From contig NZ_PHNJ01000005.1 in assembly GCF_008122205.1 (NCBI RefSeq), forward strand, positions 248,001-312,000: a DNA stretch of 64,000 bases. Reading direction: 5' to 3'. Below, in pieces: positions 43,186 to 52,200 of the stretch (position 1 is the first letter of the stretch; each line of letters starts with the position of its first letter). A program made the position numbers and the translations under genes. The stretch comes from Natronococcus pandeyae (lineage in GTDB: Archaea > Halobacteriota > Halobacteria > Halobacteriales > Natrialbaceae). The notes beneath the pieces are model-generated. The model did no database searches and was not told where the DNA came from. It was given only the letters and a program-made list of their open reading frames with translations.

Positions 43186-43370
43186 ACACGAGTTAGTTGA
43201 TAGTTTATCTACAAGTAACTTTTCATTACATTCTGTTATAGAAACATGAACTGTCGAAATGACTGATTTCCAGCGGATCCGATGCTGAAGCGAGACAGCC
43301 GGCGATACTCGATGCTGGAAACCGGCCCAGAGCCGACGCTTCTTAACCTTCGAGTCACAATCACACACGT

Positions 43371-44606
43371 ATGTCATCGACGATTCCCGTCACCGTCCTC
43401 TCGGGGAGTCTGGGAGCGGGAAAGACGACGCTGCTCAATCACCTGCTGCGAAATGCGGGCGAACGTGAACTCGCCGTACTGGTCAACGACATGGGCTCGG
43501 TGAACGTCGACGCCGAACTCGTCGCCGAGGGATCGGATCTGGACGCCGGCGGCGTCGCGGAACTCTCGAACGGCTGCATCTGCTGTGAGCTTCAGGACGA
43601 CCTCGAGACGGCAGTCGTTCGACTGGCCCGCAACCGGGAGTTCGACCACCTGATCGTCGAATCGTCGGGTATCTCCGAACCCGAACCGGTCGCCAGCCTG
43701 TTCACGACCGCCTCGCGGGTCGCCGCCCGGTACGAGATCGACGCACTCGTGACCGTCCTCGACACTCGACTGTTCCTCGACGCCTTCGCCGGCGAGGACG
43801 TCCCCGAGCGCCGCGGCGACCCCGACGGCGAGGCCGACCGCCCCCTCTCGGACCTCCTGATCGAACAGCTCGAGGTAGCGAACCTCGTGTTGCTCAACAA
43901 GGCGGACCTGTGCAGCGATTCGGAACTCGAGGAGGCCGAAGCCCTCGTCCGGGCGCTCCAGCCGGACGCGGAGACGATCCGAACGGAGTTCTCCGTGGTA
44001 GATCCCAACCGTCTGCTCGGGGTCGATCTGTTCGAGCCCCAGCACCTCGGCGAGGGGGCCGGGTGGCAGCGGGCGCTCGAGGAGGACGACGAAGCCGACG
44101 AGGACTCGGCGACCCACGCGGACGATCACGGCCACGACCACGATCACGACCACCGCCATCCCGACGAGGTCTACGGCGTCGAGTCGATCGTCTTCCGGGA
44201 GCGACGACCGGTCCACCCCGAACGGTTCGCGTCGTTCCTGCGGGAACTGCCCGACGGCGTCGTCCGATCGAAGGGAGTAGTATGGATCGCCGGCCGCGAC
44301 GCGAAGATCGAACTCTCCCAGGCCGGCCCCTCCGTCCGGGCGACGAACAACGGTCCCTGGGTCGCAGCCCTCCCCGAGATCCAGCGGGACCTATACCGGT
44401 CTAACCGCCCCAACCTCGCTTGGCACGACGAGCACGGCGACCGGCGGACGGAACTCGTCGTCATCGGAACCGATCTCGACGAGGAGCGGCTGCGATCGCG
44501 GCTCCGGGACTGTCTGGTCACCGACGAGGAGTGGGAGCAAGCAGAGACGCTCGAGAGTCCGTTTCCGGGCGAGGCCGAGGAGACGGTCGTGCTCCGCGAG
44601 CCCTGA
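43371..44606 (+). CDS. CobW/COG0523 GTPase, putative metallochaperone
   Basis: A 411-aa G3E GTPase. G1 is GSLGAGKTT (12-20), followed by ND-M-GSVNVDAELV, the metal motif NGCICCE (Cys69, Cys71, Cys72), SSGISEPEP and LLNKADL. A His/Asp-rich loop (about 240-265, HGHDHDHDHRH) separates it from the C-terminal CobW domain (about 270-365). Such proteins insert or deliver zinc, cobalt or iron. The His loop favours zinc. Neighbours give no target. Confidence 0.92.
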   Translation: MSSTIPVTVLSGSLGAGKTTLLNHLLRNAGERELAVLVNDMGSVNVDAELVAEGSDLDAGGVAELSNGCICCELQDDLETAVVRLARNREFDHLIVESSGISEPEPVASLFTTASRVAARYEIDALVTVLDTRLFLDAFAGEDVPERRGDPDGEADRPLSDLLIEQLEVANLVLLNKADLCSDSELEEAEALVRALQPDAETIRTEFSVVDPNRLLGVDLFEPQHLGEGAGWQRALEEDDEADEDSATHADDHGHDHDHDHRHPDEVYGVESIVFRERRPVHPERFASFLRELPDGVVRSKGVVWIAGRDAKIELSQAGPSVRATNNGPWVAALPEIQRDLYRSNRPNLAWHDEHGDRRTELVVIGTDLDEERLRSRLRDCLVTDEEWEQAETLESPFPGEAEETVVLREP

Positions 44607-44618
44607 TTCGGCCGTCGA

Positions 44619-45026
44619 TTAGTCGAACGCCGCTTCGATCTCGTCGAGCGCGCGGTTTAGCTCTCCCTTTCGCTTCCAGGCGGCGATCCGATCGCCGAAG
44701 GGAAGCGGCGCGGCGAGCGAGACGGACGAGCGGAACGTGACCTCCGTTTCACCGTTCAGTGCGTCGAACTCGAGCCACGTTTCCATCTGCTCGAACGGTC
44801 CCTGTTCCCCCTCCTGCGTGTAGTAGAGTGCGTCGTCGCGATATTCGAATCGCAGCGGAAGCTGCATGCCGGGGCCGCTGGCGACCACGATCGTCGTCTC
44901 GTCGCGCTCGTCGACGATCTCGACGGTAAAGCTGCCCTCAGCCTCGACGATCGCCGGCGGATCGAATCGCGACGAAATCTCGACGGGCGTCGCATCGATC
45001 CGCCGAGACACTGTCACCTCCCGCAT
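44619..45026 (-). CDS. SRPBCC/polyketide-cyclase-like protein
   Basis: A 135-aa START-fold protein: MREVTVSRRIDATPVEISSRF, then FTVEIVDERDETTIVVASG and a long C-terminal helix. It probably binds a hydrophobic ligand. The TATA box at 45052-45058 is 26-32 bp before ATG 45026 and overlaps the upstream ATG 45053, so the shorter start is chosen. It converges with the CobW gene, 12 bp apart. Confidence 0.78.
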   Translation of the reverse strand: MREVTVSRRIDATPVEISSRFDPPAIVEAEGSFTVEIVDERDETTIVVASGPGMQLPLRFEYRDDALYYTQEGEQGPFEQMETWLEFDALNGETEVTFRSSVSLAAPLPFGDRIAAWKRKGELNRALDEIEAAFD

Positions 45027-45051
45027 ACCGCTGTCGTTCGCGCCGGCCGAC

Positions 45052-45058
45052 ATAAATA
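45052..45058 (-). promoter_or_regulatory. TATA box that decides the SRPBCC start
   Basis: Minus-strand TATTTAT at leaderless spacing from ATG 45026. It covers the alternative ATG at 45053. Confidence 0.5.
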
Positions 45059-45121
45059 CCGGTGTCGTTTGGCCCACGAGCGGACAGAAAGGCTAAGTGA
45101 GCGACGTTCGCGTGTTCACCT

Positions 45122-45346
45122 ATGAGCGGTCCCGACGCCGACAGGGAGGGGTTCCAGGAAGGGCTCGAGTCCTCGCACGGAGATCCTCGCGTCCTGCTCG
45201 TCCTCAACGCGATCCTCTCGACGCTGTTCGCTCTGATGCTCGTTACCGGCGCGGATTTCATCGGGGTGCTCGAGTACAGTCTCACGACCGTCGCCGCCGT
45301 GGCGATCGGGCTGTTCGTCCTCACCCTCGTCATGACCCGATCGTGA
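45122..45346 (+). CDS. Small two-helix membrane protein (74 aa)
   Basis: A 23-residue acidic head (MSGPDADREGFQEGLESSHGD) leads into two helices (about 24-45 and 50-72) with a short loop; it ends in TRS. No family recognised. It is convergent with the broken TMEM175 gene. Confidence 0.65.
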   Translation: MSGPDADREGFQEGLESSHGDPRVLLVLNAILSTLFALMLVTGADFIGVLEYSLTTVAAVAIGLFVLTLVMTRS

Positions 45347-45372
45347 TCGGATCAGCGGTACCGACACGTCCG

Positions 45373-46072
45373 TTACTGGCGGCGAAACCGACGCACCCAG
45401 AGCGCCTGTAGCGGGACGATCAGGAGCGGGGTCACGAACGCGGCCGGCAGGTTCACGGCAGCGATGCCGATCGAACAGAGAAAGACGGCTGGGACGATCA
45501 GCCCGCGGATCGCGACGAACCGCCCGGTTCGGTCGTCAATCTCCGGCCCCGTGAATCCGCGACGGTGTGCGTACCACCACACGAACGTTAGCGTGAGGCC
45601 GACGAGCGAGATGTTGAGCGCGTAGAGCGTCCACGTAAAGCGCGTTCCGTAGATGCCGAGCAACTCGGTCGGAAACGGCAGAAACGAGACGACGAGCAGG
45701 AACAGCAGGTTGCCGTACAGCAACACTCGGTCGTGTCGGACGATGTGCTGGAAGAGGTTGTGGTGGACGATCCAGTAGATACCGACGACGAAAAACGAGA
45801 GCAGGTATAGTAGCCACTGAAAGTCAATGCACACCTGATCGCACGACAGCTGTGCGATCAGTGTGTAAATCGTTTCAGTTGTTACTATAGCTCAACAGCA
45901 GCGTCTGCTGGTCGGCGAGCGCGGCCGGAAGCTCCGTCGCTGCGCGATCCGCGGGGATCTCCGGCACCTGGAACTGCAACACCAGCAGGGTCAACACGAT
46001 CGCGAACAGCCCGTCGCTCAGCGCAGCGATTCGGTCGGTGTCCTCTCCCTCGAGAAAGCGAACGGTCGGCAT
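45373..46072 (-). pseudogene. TMEM175/DUF1211 channel gene broken by an 80-bp insertion
   Basis: The 5' part (45875-46072) encodes RIAALSDGLFAIVLTLLVLQ, the first-helix motif of prokaryotic TMEM175 potassium channels. It then runs out of frame at SYSNN-stop. The 3' part (45373-45834) encodes the remaining helices (LLSFFVVGIYWIVHHN, then LLFLLVVSFLPFP). Removing 45808-45887 and one TA copy restores one frame reading LLLSYLLSFFVVG. Without that the protein is a 65-aa fragment, so the gene is inactive unless the element excises. Confidence 0.85.
45808..45887. mobile_element. 80-bp palindromic MITE in the TMEM175 gene
   Basis: Arms of 37 and 36 nt (TAGTAGCCACTGAAAG... and, reversed, TAGTAACAACTGAAACG...) pair around a 7-nt centre GACAGCT. 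Both arms end inward in TGATCGCAC. TA flanks the element on each side (45806-45807 and 45888-45889), a target duplication as made by IS630/mariner-type transposases. There is no coding capacity, so movement would need a transposase from elsewhere. Confidence 0.8.
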
Positions 46073-46175
46073 GGGAGAGTAGACGACGGCAGCGACGATA
46101 ACCTGTCTCCTCCGGAGAACCTCGAGAGAGACAGTAGACCCACTGTTTTACGAACTCACCCGTCGTACGAGCGTC

Positions 46176-46655
46176 ATGTCGCGACGCGTCTCTCGAGCGA
46201 ACCTTACCGACGTCTTCCTTCGGGACTGCAGACGGCTGCTCCTGTCGATGCGAGGGCGCTTTTTTACGCGACCGAAGCCCCTCGAGCCGTCCGTCCTCGT
46301 CTCGCTCTCCGCGGCCGAGGCGGAGCGACTGCTCGGCGAGCACCACTTCGCTCCGAACTGGGACATGTCGTTCGCGTACTTCGGCGAGGTGTGTAACCTC
46401 CGGCGAGTCGAGTACGTCACCGATCACCCGAGCGGCTACGAGTGGTGGCAAGTTCACGTTCGGGGCTACCACCACCCCGAGGGGCTCGAACTGACGGCCC
46501 ACTTCGAGACCGATCCGAGCGAATCGCCCGACGCGCACGTCGACCGGGTCGGGATCGACATCGAGCGCGGCCTCGAGGAACTGAAGCGCGTTCTCGAGTC
46601 GAACGACGTCCCGTACCGGTCGCTCACGCCGACCGAGGTCGCCTCCCTCCAGTAG
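46176..46655 (+). CDS. Uncharacterised protein (159 aa)
   Basis: A soluble protein with a basic N-terminal region (MSRRVSRANLTDVFLRDCRRLLLSM), then HFAPNWDMSFAYFGEVCNLRRVEYV, EWWQVHVRGYHHPEGLELTAHFE and a helical end. It looks conserved, but the family is not recognised. Transcribed divergently from the disrupted channel gene. Confidence 0.7.
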   Translation: MSRRVSRANLTDVFLRDCRRLLLSMRGRFFTRPKPLEPSVLVSLSAAEAERLLGEHHFAPNWDMSFAYFGEVCNLRRVEYVTDHPSGYEWWQVHVRGYHHPEGLELTAHFETDPSESPDAHVDRVGIDIERGLEELKRVLESNDVPYRSLTPTEVASLQ

Positions 46656-46733
46656 GCGAGCGGGAGAGGTGTCGCGGCCGTCGGTCGGAGCCGACAGGTA
46701 CTCACGGACCGGTCGATACTGTGCGGACAACGA

Positions 46734-48326
46734 ATGGAGAGGGAGGCGCTCACGTCCTATCGGCCCACGAAACCCGAGATAGCCGTTTTCGTCTCGGGCG
46801 TGACCAGTATGGGCCTCGAGATTCTCGCGGTGCGCGTCGTCGCACCGCAGTTCGGGAGCCACATCTACACCGTCGGCGGCATTCTGACGGTCTTTCTCGC
46901 CGCGCTGAGTCTGGGCTACTGGCAGGGCGGCAAGCGGGCGGGGCTGGCGACGAACCGGGAGATGTCCTGGATCATGCTCGCGACCGCGGTGTACGTCGCA
47001 GTGGTGGTCTACTCGAGCGATCTGTTGCTCGCGTACACGTCGACGCTGGCGCTGCCGCCGCGGTACGCCTCGCTCCCGGCCGTGATCGTCCTCTTCGGGC
47101 CGCCGACCTACCTGCTGGGATTCATCAGCCCCTACGCCGCCGAACTCTCGCAGAAACAGGGGATCGGCGAGGCGTCGGGCCACGTCTACGCGCTGGGAAC
47201 TATCGGGAGTATCCTCGGCTCGGCGGCGACCACGTTCGTCCTCATTCCCGTCCTGAGCATCGGAGAGATCGGACTCCTCTTCGGACTCACCCTCGTCGCC
47301 ACTGCGCTCGCGCTCACGCTGCCGTCGCCGTCGCGCAATCCGACGGTCGCGAGCGTGGTCGTCGTGCTGTTGCTCGTCGGCGCGGCCGGCGGCGGTCCCG
47401 CCGCGTTCGACTACCGCGGTGACGTCGTCTACGAGAGTCAGACCCCTCATCAGCAACTCGAGGTCGTGGACGACCGCGACGACGTTCGAACGATGTATCT
47501 GGACGGTTCCCGTCACAGCGCGATAGACCTCGAGGACCCCGACCGCCACGTCTTCGCCTACACGAGGTACTTCCACCTGCCGATGCTGATGACCGACGAT
47601 CCCGACGACGTCGACCGCGTCCTCTTCATCGGCGGTGGCGGCTACACCGGCCCGCAGGACTTCGAGGAGCGCTACGACGTCACCGTCGACGTCGTCGAGA
47701 TCGATCCCGAAGTGACCGAGGCTGCCGAGGACTACTTCGGCTTCGACCGGGACGACGAGGACGTGACCGTCTACGCCCAGGACGGCCGGCAGTTCCTCGA
47801 GGAGACCGACGAGACGTACGACGTGATCGTCCTCGACGCCTACAAGCAGGACCAGGTCCCGTTCCACCTGACTACCGAGGAGTTCATGCAGCTCGCGTCG
47901 GACCGGCTGAGCGACGACGGCGTCCTGTTCGCGAACGTCATCTCCTCGCCGGACGGACCCGCCTCGGAGTTCTACCGCGCGGAGTACAAGACCATAGAGC
48001 AGGCGTTCCCGAAGGTCTACAGCTTCCGGACGTCCGAACAGAGCTCCGTCCAGAACATCGGACTCGTCGCGACGAAAGACGACGGCGAACTCACGCAGGC
48101 CGACCTCGAGGAGCGAAACGACGAGCGAGCGCTGGGTGTCGACCTGAGCGACGAGATCGATAACCAGATGGCCGATCCCAAAACCGACGACGTCCCGGTG
48201 TTGCGTGACGACAGAGCGCCGGTCGACAGCCTGCTCGATCCGATGGTGGGCCAGCGGTACGTCATCGAGGAGACGGGAGAGTCGGAGCCGGCGACGGCGA
48301 CGACGGTGGCATCTCCGGCGACGTGA
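46734..48326 (+). CDS. Membrane-fused spermidine synthase-like protein
   Basis: A 530-aa protein. The N-terminal 220 residues contain about six to seven transmembrane helices (VFVSGVTSMGLEILAVRVVAPQ; TYLLGFISPYAAEL). The C-terminal half is a spermidine-synthase-fold methyltransferase/aminopropyltransferase domain with RHSAIDLEDP, VLFIGGGGYTGPQDF, VEIDPEVTEAAEDYF and IVLDAYKQDQVPFHL. Fused MFS/spermidine synthases are widespread; the reaction of these fusions is not settled. No polyamine genes are near. Confidence 0.88.
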   Translation: MEREALTSYRPTKPEIAVFVSGVTSMGLEILAVRVVAPQFGSHIYTVGGILTVFLAALSLGYWQGGKRAGLATNREMSWIMLATAVYVAVVVYSSDLLLAYTSTLALPPRYASLPAVIVLFGPPTYLLGFISPYAAELSQKQGIGEASGHVYALGTIGSILGSAATTFVLIPVLSIGEIGLLFGLTLVATALALTLPSPSRNPTVASVVVVLLLVGAAGGGPAAFDYRGDVVYESQTPHQQLEVVDDRDDVRTMYLDGSRHSAIDLEDPDRHVFAYTRYFHLPMLMTDDPDDVDRVLFIGGGGYTGPQDFEERYDVTVDVVEIDPEVTEAAEDYFGFDRDDEDVTVYAQDGRQFLEETDETYDVIVLDAYKQDQVPFHLTTEEFMQLASDRLSDDGVLFANVISSPDGPASEFYRAEYKTIEQAFPKVYSFRTSEQSSVQNIGLVATKDDGELTQADLEERNDERALGVDLSDEIDNQMADPKTDDVPVLRDDRAPVDSLLDPMVGQRYVIEETGESEPATATTVASPAT

Positions 48327-48412
48327 AACCGGCTCGAGTGGGTCCAATCGTGGAGCCGTCCGCTCTCACTGGCTGGTAGAAACTTCAGGTGGGTGGTCCC
48401 TGTACAGGGTCT

Positions 48413-49411
48413 ATGAGCGACGAGACGACCGAGTGGCGCCACTCGGCATTCCAGTGGACAGTCATCGAGGGGAATCGACTGATCGTCGCGGGCACGCTCC
48501 TCGGCGGGATACTGCTGCTGTTGCTCGTCTTGCTCGCCGTGAATCTGTTTCCGCGAGCGCCCGGCGACCCGCTCTATCTCCTCATCAGTGCGTTTCTGGG
48601 CGGAAACCTCACGCTCATCACCGTCGTCATCGCGATCAACCAGCTCGTGTTCTCGCGGGAACTCGGCTCGCCCGGAAATCTGGAGCAGCGAACCCGAAAC
48701 GCCGTCGAGTACCGCAACCAGGTCCAGGAGGTGATGGATCGTACGGTGAGCCCGGTGATGCCCGGCTCGTTCCTGCTGGTGCTTCACGAGAACCTCGGCA
48801 AACGAGCACAGGCGTTGCGCGAAACGATCACGAATCCCTGCGACGACGATCTCGCCGCGGAGATCGACGAACTCGTCGGCGCGCTCCGGGGCGACGTCCG
48901 GGACGTTACGAGAGCGCTCGATACGCCCGCCGCGGACGAACAGATCTTCGGCGCGATCGCGGCGACGCTGGGCACGACGCAGGCCGAGCAGTTGTACGAC
49001 CTCTCCCGCGTCGAAACGGAGTACGACGCCCAGCTCTCGGACGAGCAACGCGAGCTGTTCGACTCGATCCGCGAACACCTGCTCCACATCGACGTCGCCC
49101 GGAAGTACTTCCGGACGGTCTACATCACCAAGGAGCTCTCCTTCCTCTCGAGGGTGCTCCTGATCGTCGGGCTCCCGGCGCAACTGTTCCTCGCGGCGAC
49201 GCTCGCGGTGTACGATCTCGCCGCGATCGAAGCCCTCCCCGTGGCCACGATCGTCGGGGCGACGCTCGTCGCCATGGTCGCCTGTTTCGCGCCGCTGGCG
49301 ATCCTGGCGTCGTTCGTCCTCCGGCTGTCGTGGGTCGCACAGCGAAACGCGACCGTCATGCCGTTTGCGGCCTCGGAGAAGGATTACACGCTGTTTTCGG
49401 GCGAGAGCTGA
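48413..49411 (+). CDS. Uncharacterised membrane protein with four helices (332 aa)
   Basis: Two helices near the N terminus (about 24-50 and 60-80) are followed by an about 150-residue cytoplasmic helical region (RTRNAVEYRNQVQEVMDRT to RKYFRTVYITKEL). A C-terminal pair of helices (about 245-270, 275-305) follows. It resembles a conserved haloarchaeal family without a known role. ATG 48413 (MSDETTEWRHS) was preferred over 48389. Confidence 0.72.
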   Translation: MSDETTEWRHSAFQWTVIEGNRLIVAGTLLGGILLLLLVLLAVNLFPRAPGDPLYLLISAFLGGNLTLITVVIAINQLVFSRELGSPGNLEQRTRNAVEYRNQVQEVMDRTVSPVMPGSFLLVLHENLGKRAQALRETITNPCDDDLAAEIDELVGALRGDVRDVTRALDTPAADEQIFGAIAATLGTTQAEQLYDLSRVETEYDAQLSDEQRELFDSIREHLLHIDVARKYFRTVYITKELSFLSRVLLIVGLPAQLFLAATLAVYDLAAIEALPVATIVGATLVAMVACFAPLAILASFVLRLSWVAQRNATVMPFAASEKDYTLFSGES

Positions 49412-49489
49412 CTGCTGGTCGAACGTGGTTGCTCCGAGAGAGCGTCTCGTAGTACTTGGCCGTCTGACATTCACAGATCCCAAAAGAGA

Positions 49490-49497
49490 CTTATAAG
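49490..49497 (+). promoter_or_regulatory. TATA box of the DUF6517-like lipoprotein
   Basis: CTTATAAG about 27 bp before ATG 49520, ideal spacing for a leaderless transcript. Confidence 0.6.
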
Positions 49498-49519
49498 GTT
49501 GGACTAAATCTCTGCCGAA

Positions 49520-50317
49520 ATGAAACGTCGACACGTCATCGCTGGCGCGGGAAGTATCGGCCTCGCGAGCCTCGCAGGCTGTCTGGGGCTGGCCGGACTC
49601 GACGCACACGAGGCCTCGCCGGCCGGTGTCGATCCGGCCGTCCGCGACGACACCGGATACGAACAAACCGAGGTCGACGACCTGCGGATCGAAGAGGAGG
49701 TCGGCGTCTCCGCGGCCTCCGAAGAAATCGTCGTGACGAACTATCTCACCGAACACGAGAAGGCCGTCGACATGGGTCCGCTCGGCGAACAGCGAGGAGC
49801 GGAGTTTACAATCCTCTCGACTCCAAAGGTCGGGGTCGCCGGACAGAACTTCAATCCGGTCGAGGACAAGTCCGCCGCCGAACTCGTCGAACTGATCGCC
49901 GGCAACTACGACGCGGTCGGCGACGTCGAGCACGTCTCGGACGACGAGGTGACGATCCTCGAGCAGTCGACGACGATGTCGACGTTCGTCGCCGACGCGG
50001 AGTTCGAGGGCCAGAGCGTCGACGTGAACCTCCACGTTACGGAGGCCGTCGAGACCGACGACGACCTGCTCGTGACGATCGGCGTCTATCCGGAGCGCCT
50101 CGAGGGCCAGGAAGAACCAAACGTGCGCTCGCTCGTCGAACACGTCCTCGAGGACGTCGAAGACGCCGGCGAGCAGAACGGCGGTGAGGAAGGCGAAGAC
50201 GGCGAGGACGACGAAGAGGCTGACGAGAGCGATGACGAGGCGGGAGACGACGCTGACGAAGGCGACGGCAGCAACGACGAGGACGGCGAGGACGACGAGG
50301 ACGACGGAATCGTCTAA
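49520..50317 (+). CDS. DUF6517-like lipoprotein with acidic tail
   Basis: A 265-aa lipoprotein: MKRRHVIAGAGSIGLASLAGC (lipobox Cys 21), then a domain with EEIVVTNYLTEHEKAVD, ILSTPKVGVAGQNFNPV and LEQSTTMSTFVADA that I recall as haloarchaeal DUF6517. The last 50 residues are almost entirely Asp/Glu/Gly. Function unknown; probably a surface-bound protein. Confidence 0.8.
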   Translation: MKRRHVIAGAGSIGLASLAGCLGLAGLDAHEASPAGVDPAVRDDTGYEQTEVDDLRIEEEVGVSAASEEIVVTNYLTEHEKAVDMGPLGEQRGAEFTILSTPKVGVAGQNFNPVEDKSAAELVELIAGNYDAVGDVEHVSDDEVTILEQSTTMSTFVADAEFEGQSVDVNLHVTEAVETDDDLLVTIGVYPERLEGQEEPNVRSLVEHVLEDVEDAGEQNGGEEGEDGEDDEEADESDDEAGDDADEGDGSNDEDGEDDEDDGIV

Positions 50318-50514
50318 CTCACGCCGGAGGCCGTTTTCGCTACTTTGCGTTCGATCGCGTTTGCTGCTCCGTCGTTACCAGTAGTTGGTAATACAGTTTT
50401 GTTATTCAGTCGTGGAACTGAACATGAACCGGTTGAATCGCTACGTGCAGATGCGAGTGCAACACGCAATTTGATGACAGAAAGCATTTACATTTTCATA
50501 ATTTTATTTCTCTC

Positions 50515-50739
50515 ATGCAAGGTGATACAGTCGTTACTGGCGGATACAACGGTATGCAGGCGGTGGGTATGGGTATCGTTGTACTCGCAATTGGTGCAAC
50601 GTTCGGCCTGTATCTCCTCGGACTATCGGTCGGATTCCTCGGGATTGCGTTCGTCGGTATTTGGAGCGGATTGATGATACTGGCATGGCCGCTGTTCAAA
50701 AAGGCTCATCCACGCTACGACTCTACCACTCAGGAGTAG
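50515..50739 (+). CDS. Small two-helix membrane protein (74 aa)
   Basis: A short glycine-rich head (MQGDTVVTGGYNGMQAVG) leads into two hydrophobic helices (about 16-38 and 40-60) and a basic tail (FKKAHPRYDSTTQE). An AT-rich run with a TATA-like ATTTTATTT is just upstream. Base composition is lower in GC than the neighbours, as are the flanking spacers. Function unknown. Confidence 0.65.
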   Translation: MQGDTVVTGGYNGMQAVGMGIVVLAIGATFGLYLLGLSVGFLGIAFVGIWSGLMILAWPLFKKAHPRYDSTTQE

Positions 50740-50931
50740 TGTTTCTCAACTACGTTCCCATCCAGTCCTCAGCATAGCCGTTCGAGTTGCACTTGGGCTT
50801 TGACAGAAACTATAGAGATTGAATCGATATTGTTGATTATATCGCCTACACGTAACGGGAGTTTCGCACGCGATTCTGAATAAAGAAACCGTGCTACCAT
50901 CTACTGCTACTGTGTCAGCTATCACAGACTC

Positions 50932-51543
50932 CTAGAGCCCAGCGCCCGAGGGCGCGTCCGGTAGCTCGTACTTCTCGACCTCGAGTCCCAGTTCCTCGAG
51001 CGCGCCCTCGAGGTGACGTTCCTCGGCGAAGTCGGCGCCGTCCGCCTCGCGAAGTCGCTGGGCCGTCGCGAGTACCTCGCCGCGGCGGTCGTCCGGGACG
51101 TCGAACTTGTCGGTCGAGAGCTCGATGGTGAGGCCGTTGTGATCCCGGGTGTACAGCGAGTGGAAGATGCCGCGGTCGAACTCGTTGTAGCTGTGTTCGG
51201 CCTCCTCGAGCGCTTCTTTCGTCTCGACGAACCGCTCCGGGTCGACCGAAAACGAGAGGTGGTGGACGGAGCCGATCTGGTGGCGAAGTGGCTGCGGGTT
51301 CGACTGCCGGTCGTCGCTCACGAAGAAGGTGATGATCCGACCGTCGCCCGTGTCGAAGAAGAGGTGCATCGAATCCGGATCGTCGAGATTCGGCTGTCTG
51401 AGCACCAGCGGCATGCCGAGCAGGTCGCGGTAGAACGCGATCGTATCCTCTTCGTTGCTCCCGACGAGGGTGACGTGGTCGGTTCCCGAAAGCTGGATCG
51501 GACTGTCCGGTCGGTCGGCCGTGATCTCGATATCGTCGGTCAT
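50932..51543 (-). CDS. VOC-family (glyoxalase/dioxygenase-like) protein
   Basis: A 203-aa protein with two betaalphabetabetabeta units: DHVTLVGSNEEDTIAFYRDLLG with the first metal His, HHLSFSVDPERF, HSLYTRDHNGLTIELSTD with the Glu. A 50-residue helical C-terminal extension follows. The fold covers glyoxalases, extradiol dioxygenases and epimerases; the reaction cannot be named. The upstream spacer (50740-50931) shows nothing notable. Confidence 0.85.
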   Translation of the reverse strand: MTDDIEITADRPDSPIQLSGTDHVTLVGSNEEDTIAFYRDLLGMPLVLRQPNLDDPDSMHLFFDTGDGRIITFFVSDDRQSNPQPLRHQIGSVHHLSFSVDPERFVETKEALEEAEHSYNEFDRGIFHSLYTRDHNGLTIELSTDKFDVPDDRRGEVLATAQRLREADGADFAEERHLEGALEELGLEVEKYELPDAPSGAGL

Positions 51544-51596
51544 CGTCCTCCCGTTGGGGTGCTCGGTACGTAAACCTGTAACCCGAACGGGGCATC

Positions 51597-52019
51597 TCAG
51601 CGTGTCACGTTTCCGGTCACAACCACCGGCCGGTCGGCCTCGAGGATGACCGACTGGCTGACGCTGCCGAAGATCGCTTTCCCGACCGGAGAGCGCTTTC
51701 GGCCGCCGAGCACGATCGAATCGATGTCGTACTCCGTGGCCGTCTCGAGGATGTCGGCCTCGGTGTCGCCGCTGTCCTCGAGGACAGTGACGTCGACATC
51801 GTGGTCCTCGAGGTGTTCCATGGCTCGCCGAACGGAGCCGATTCGCGTGGCCGTCTTGAACTGCTGGAACTCCTTCGGGAGGTCGTCGCTGTCATCGGTG
51901 AAGACGAACAGCACGTACGCCTCGATCGGTTCGTCCGCACTCGGCAACGACGTCACGTACTCGGCCTGGGCGCGCGCTCGCTCTTCGTTCGTGTCGACGG
52001 GGAGCAGGACCCGATACAT
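51597..52019 (-). CDS. Universal stress protein (UspA family)
   Basis: A 140-aa single-domain Usp protein: [22 protein letters not shown] and the ATP-binding signature [21 protein letters not shown], followed by PVVVTGN. Start 52019 fits the family and is preceded by a TATA box (52044-52051) at leaderless spacing. Binding of ATP is predicted from the G-2x-G-9x-GS motif. Confidence 0.9.
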   Translation of the reverse strand: MYRVLLPVDTNEERARAQAEYVTSLPSADEPIEAYVLFVFTDDSDDLPKEFQQFKTATRIGSVRRAMEHLEDHDVDVTVLEDSGDTEADILETATEYDIDSIVLGGRKRSPVGKAIFGSVSQSVILEADRPVVVTGNVTR

Positions 52020-52043
52020 AGTCGACTGTTCGGCTGGATCACC

Positions 52044-52051
52044 AATAAATA
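52044..52051 (-). promoter_or_regulatory. TATA box of the UspA gene
   Basis: Minus-strand TATTTATT, 25-32 bp before ATG 52019, which excludes the longer upstream start at 52073. Confidence 0.55.
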
Positions 52052-52200
52052 CGACTGTAAACTGGGTCTCCACGCGGGTGTCGTCCGTACAGGAGTGTCT
52101 CTCTCGAGGCGAGACCGATCCAACCGGGGATCGAGTACTCGAGGTCGAGTGAATCGCGACCGCCCCTTCTTAAAGACGAAACCAGGACATGGCAAGGTCT

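Noticed and set aside
41737-43200. 487-codon plus-strand frame
   Set aside because: It is opposite the large secreted protein, which has a signal peptide and a promoter-side spacer; the plus frame has neither.
45373-45834. Treating the TMEM175 halves as two separate genes
   Set aside because: The halves join into one family-length protein when the 80-bp palindrome and one TA are removed, so one broken gene is the simpler reading.
45885-48347. 820-codon open frame on the minus strand
   Set aside because: It runs opposite the fused spermidine synthase and the 159-aa gene; the translation is Arg/Val-rich without motifs. Its last part only reads through the start of the broken channel gene.
48017-50143. 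708-codon minus-strand frame
   Set aside because: It lies opposite the membrane protein and the lipoprotein gene, with basic, low-complexity translation.
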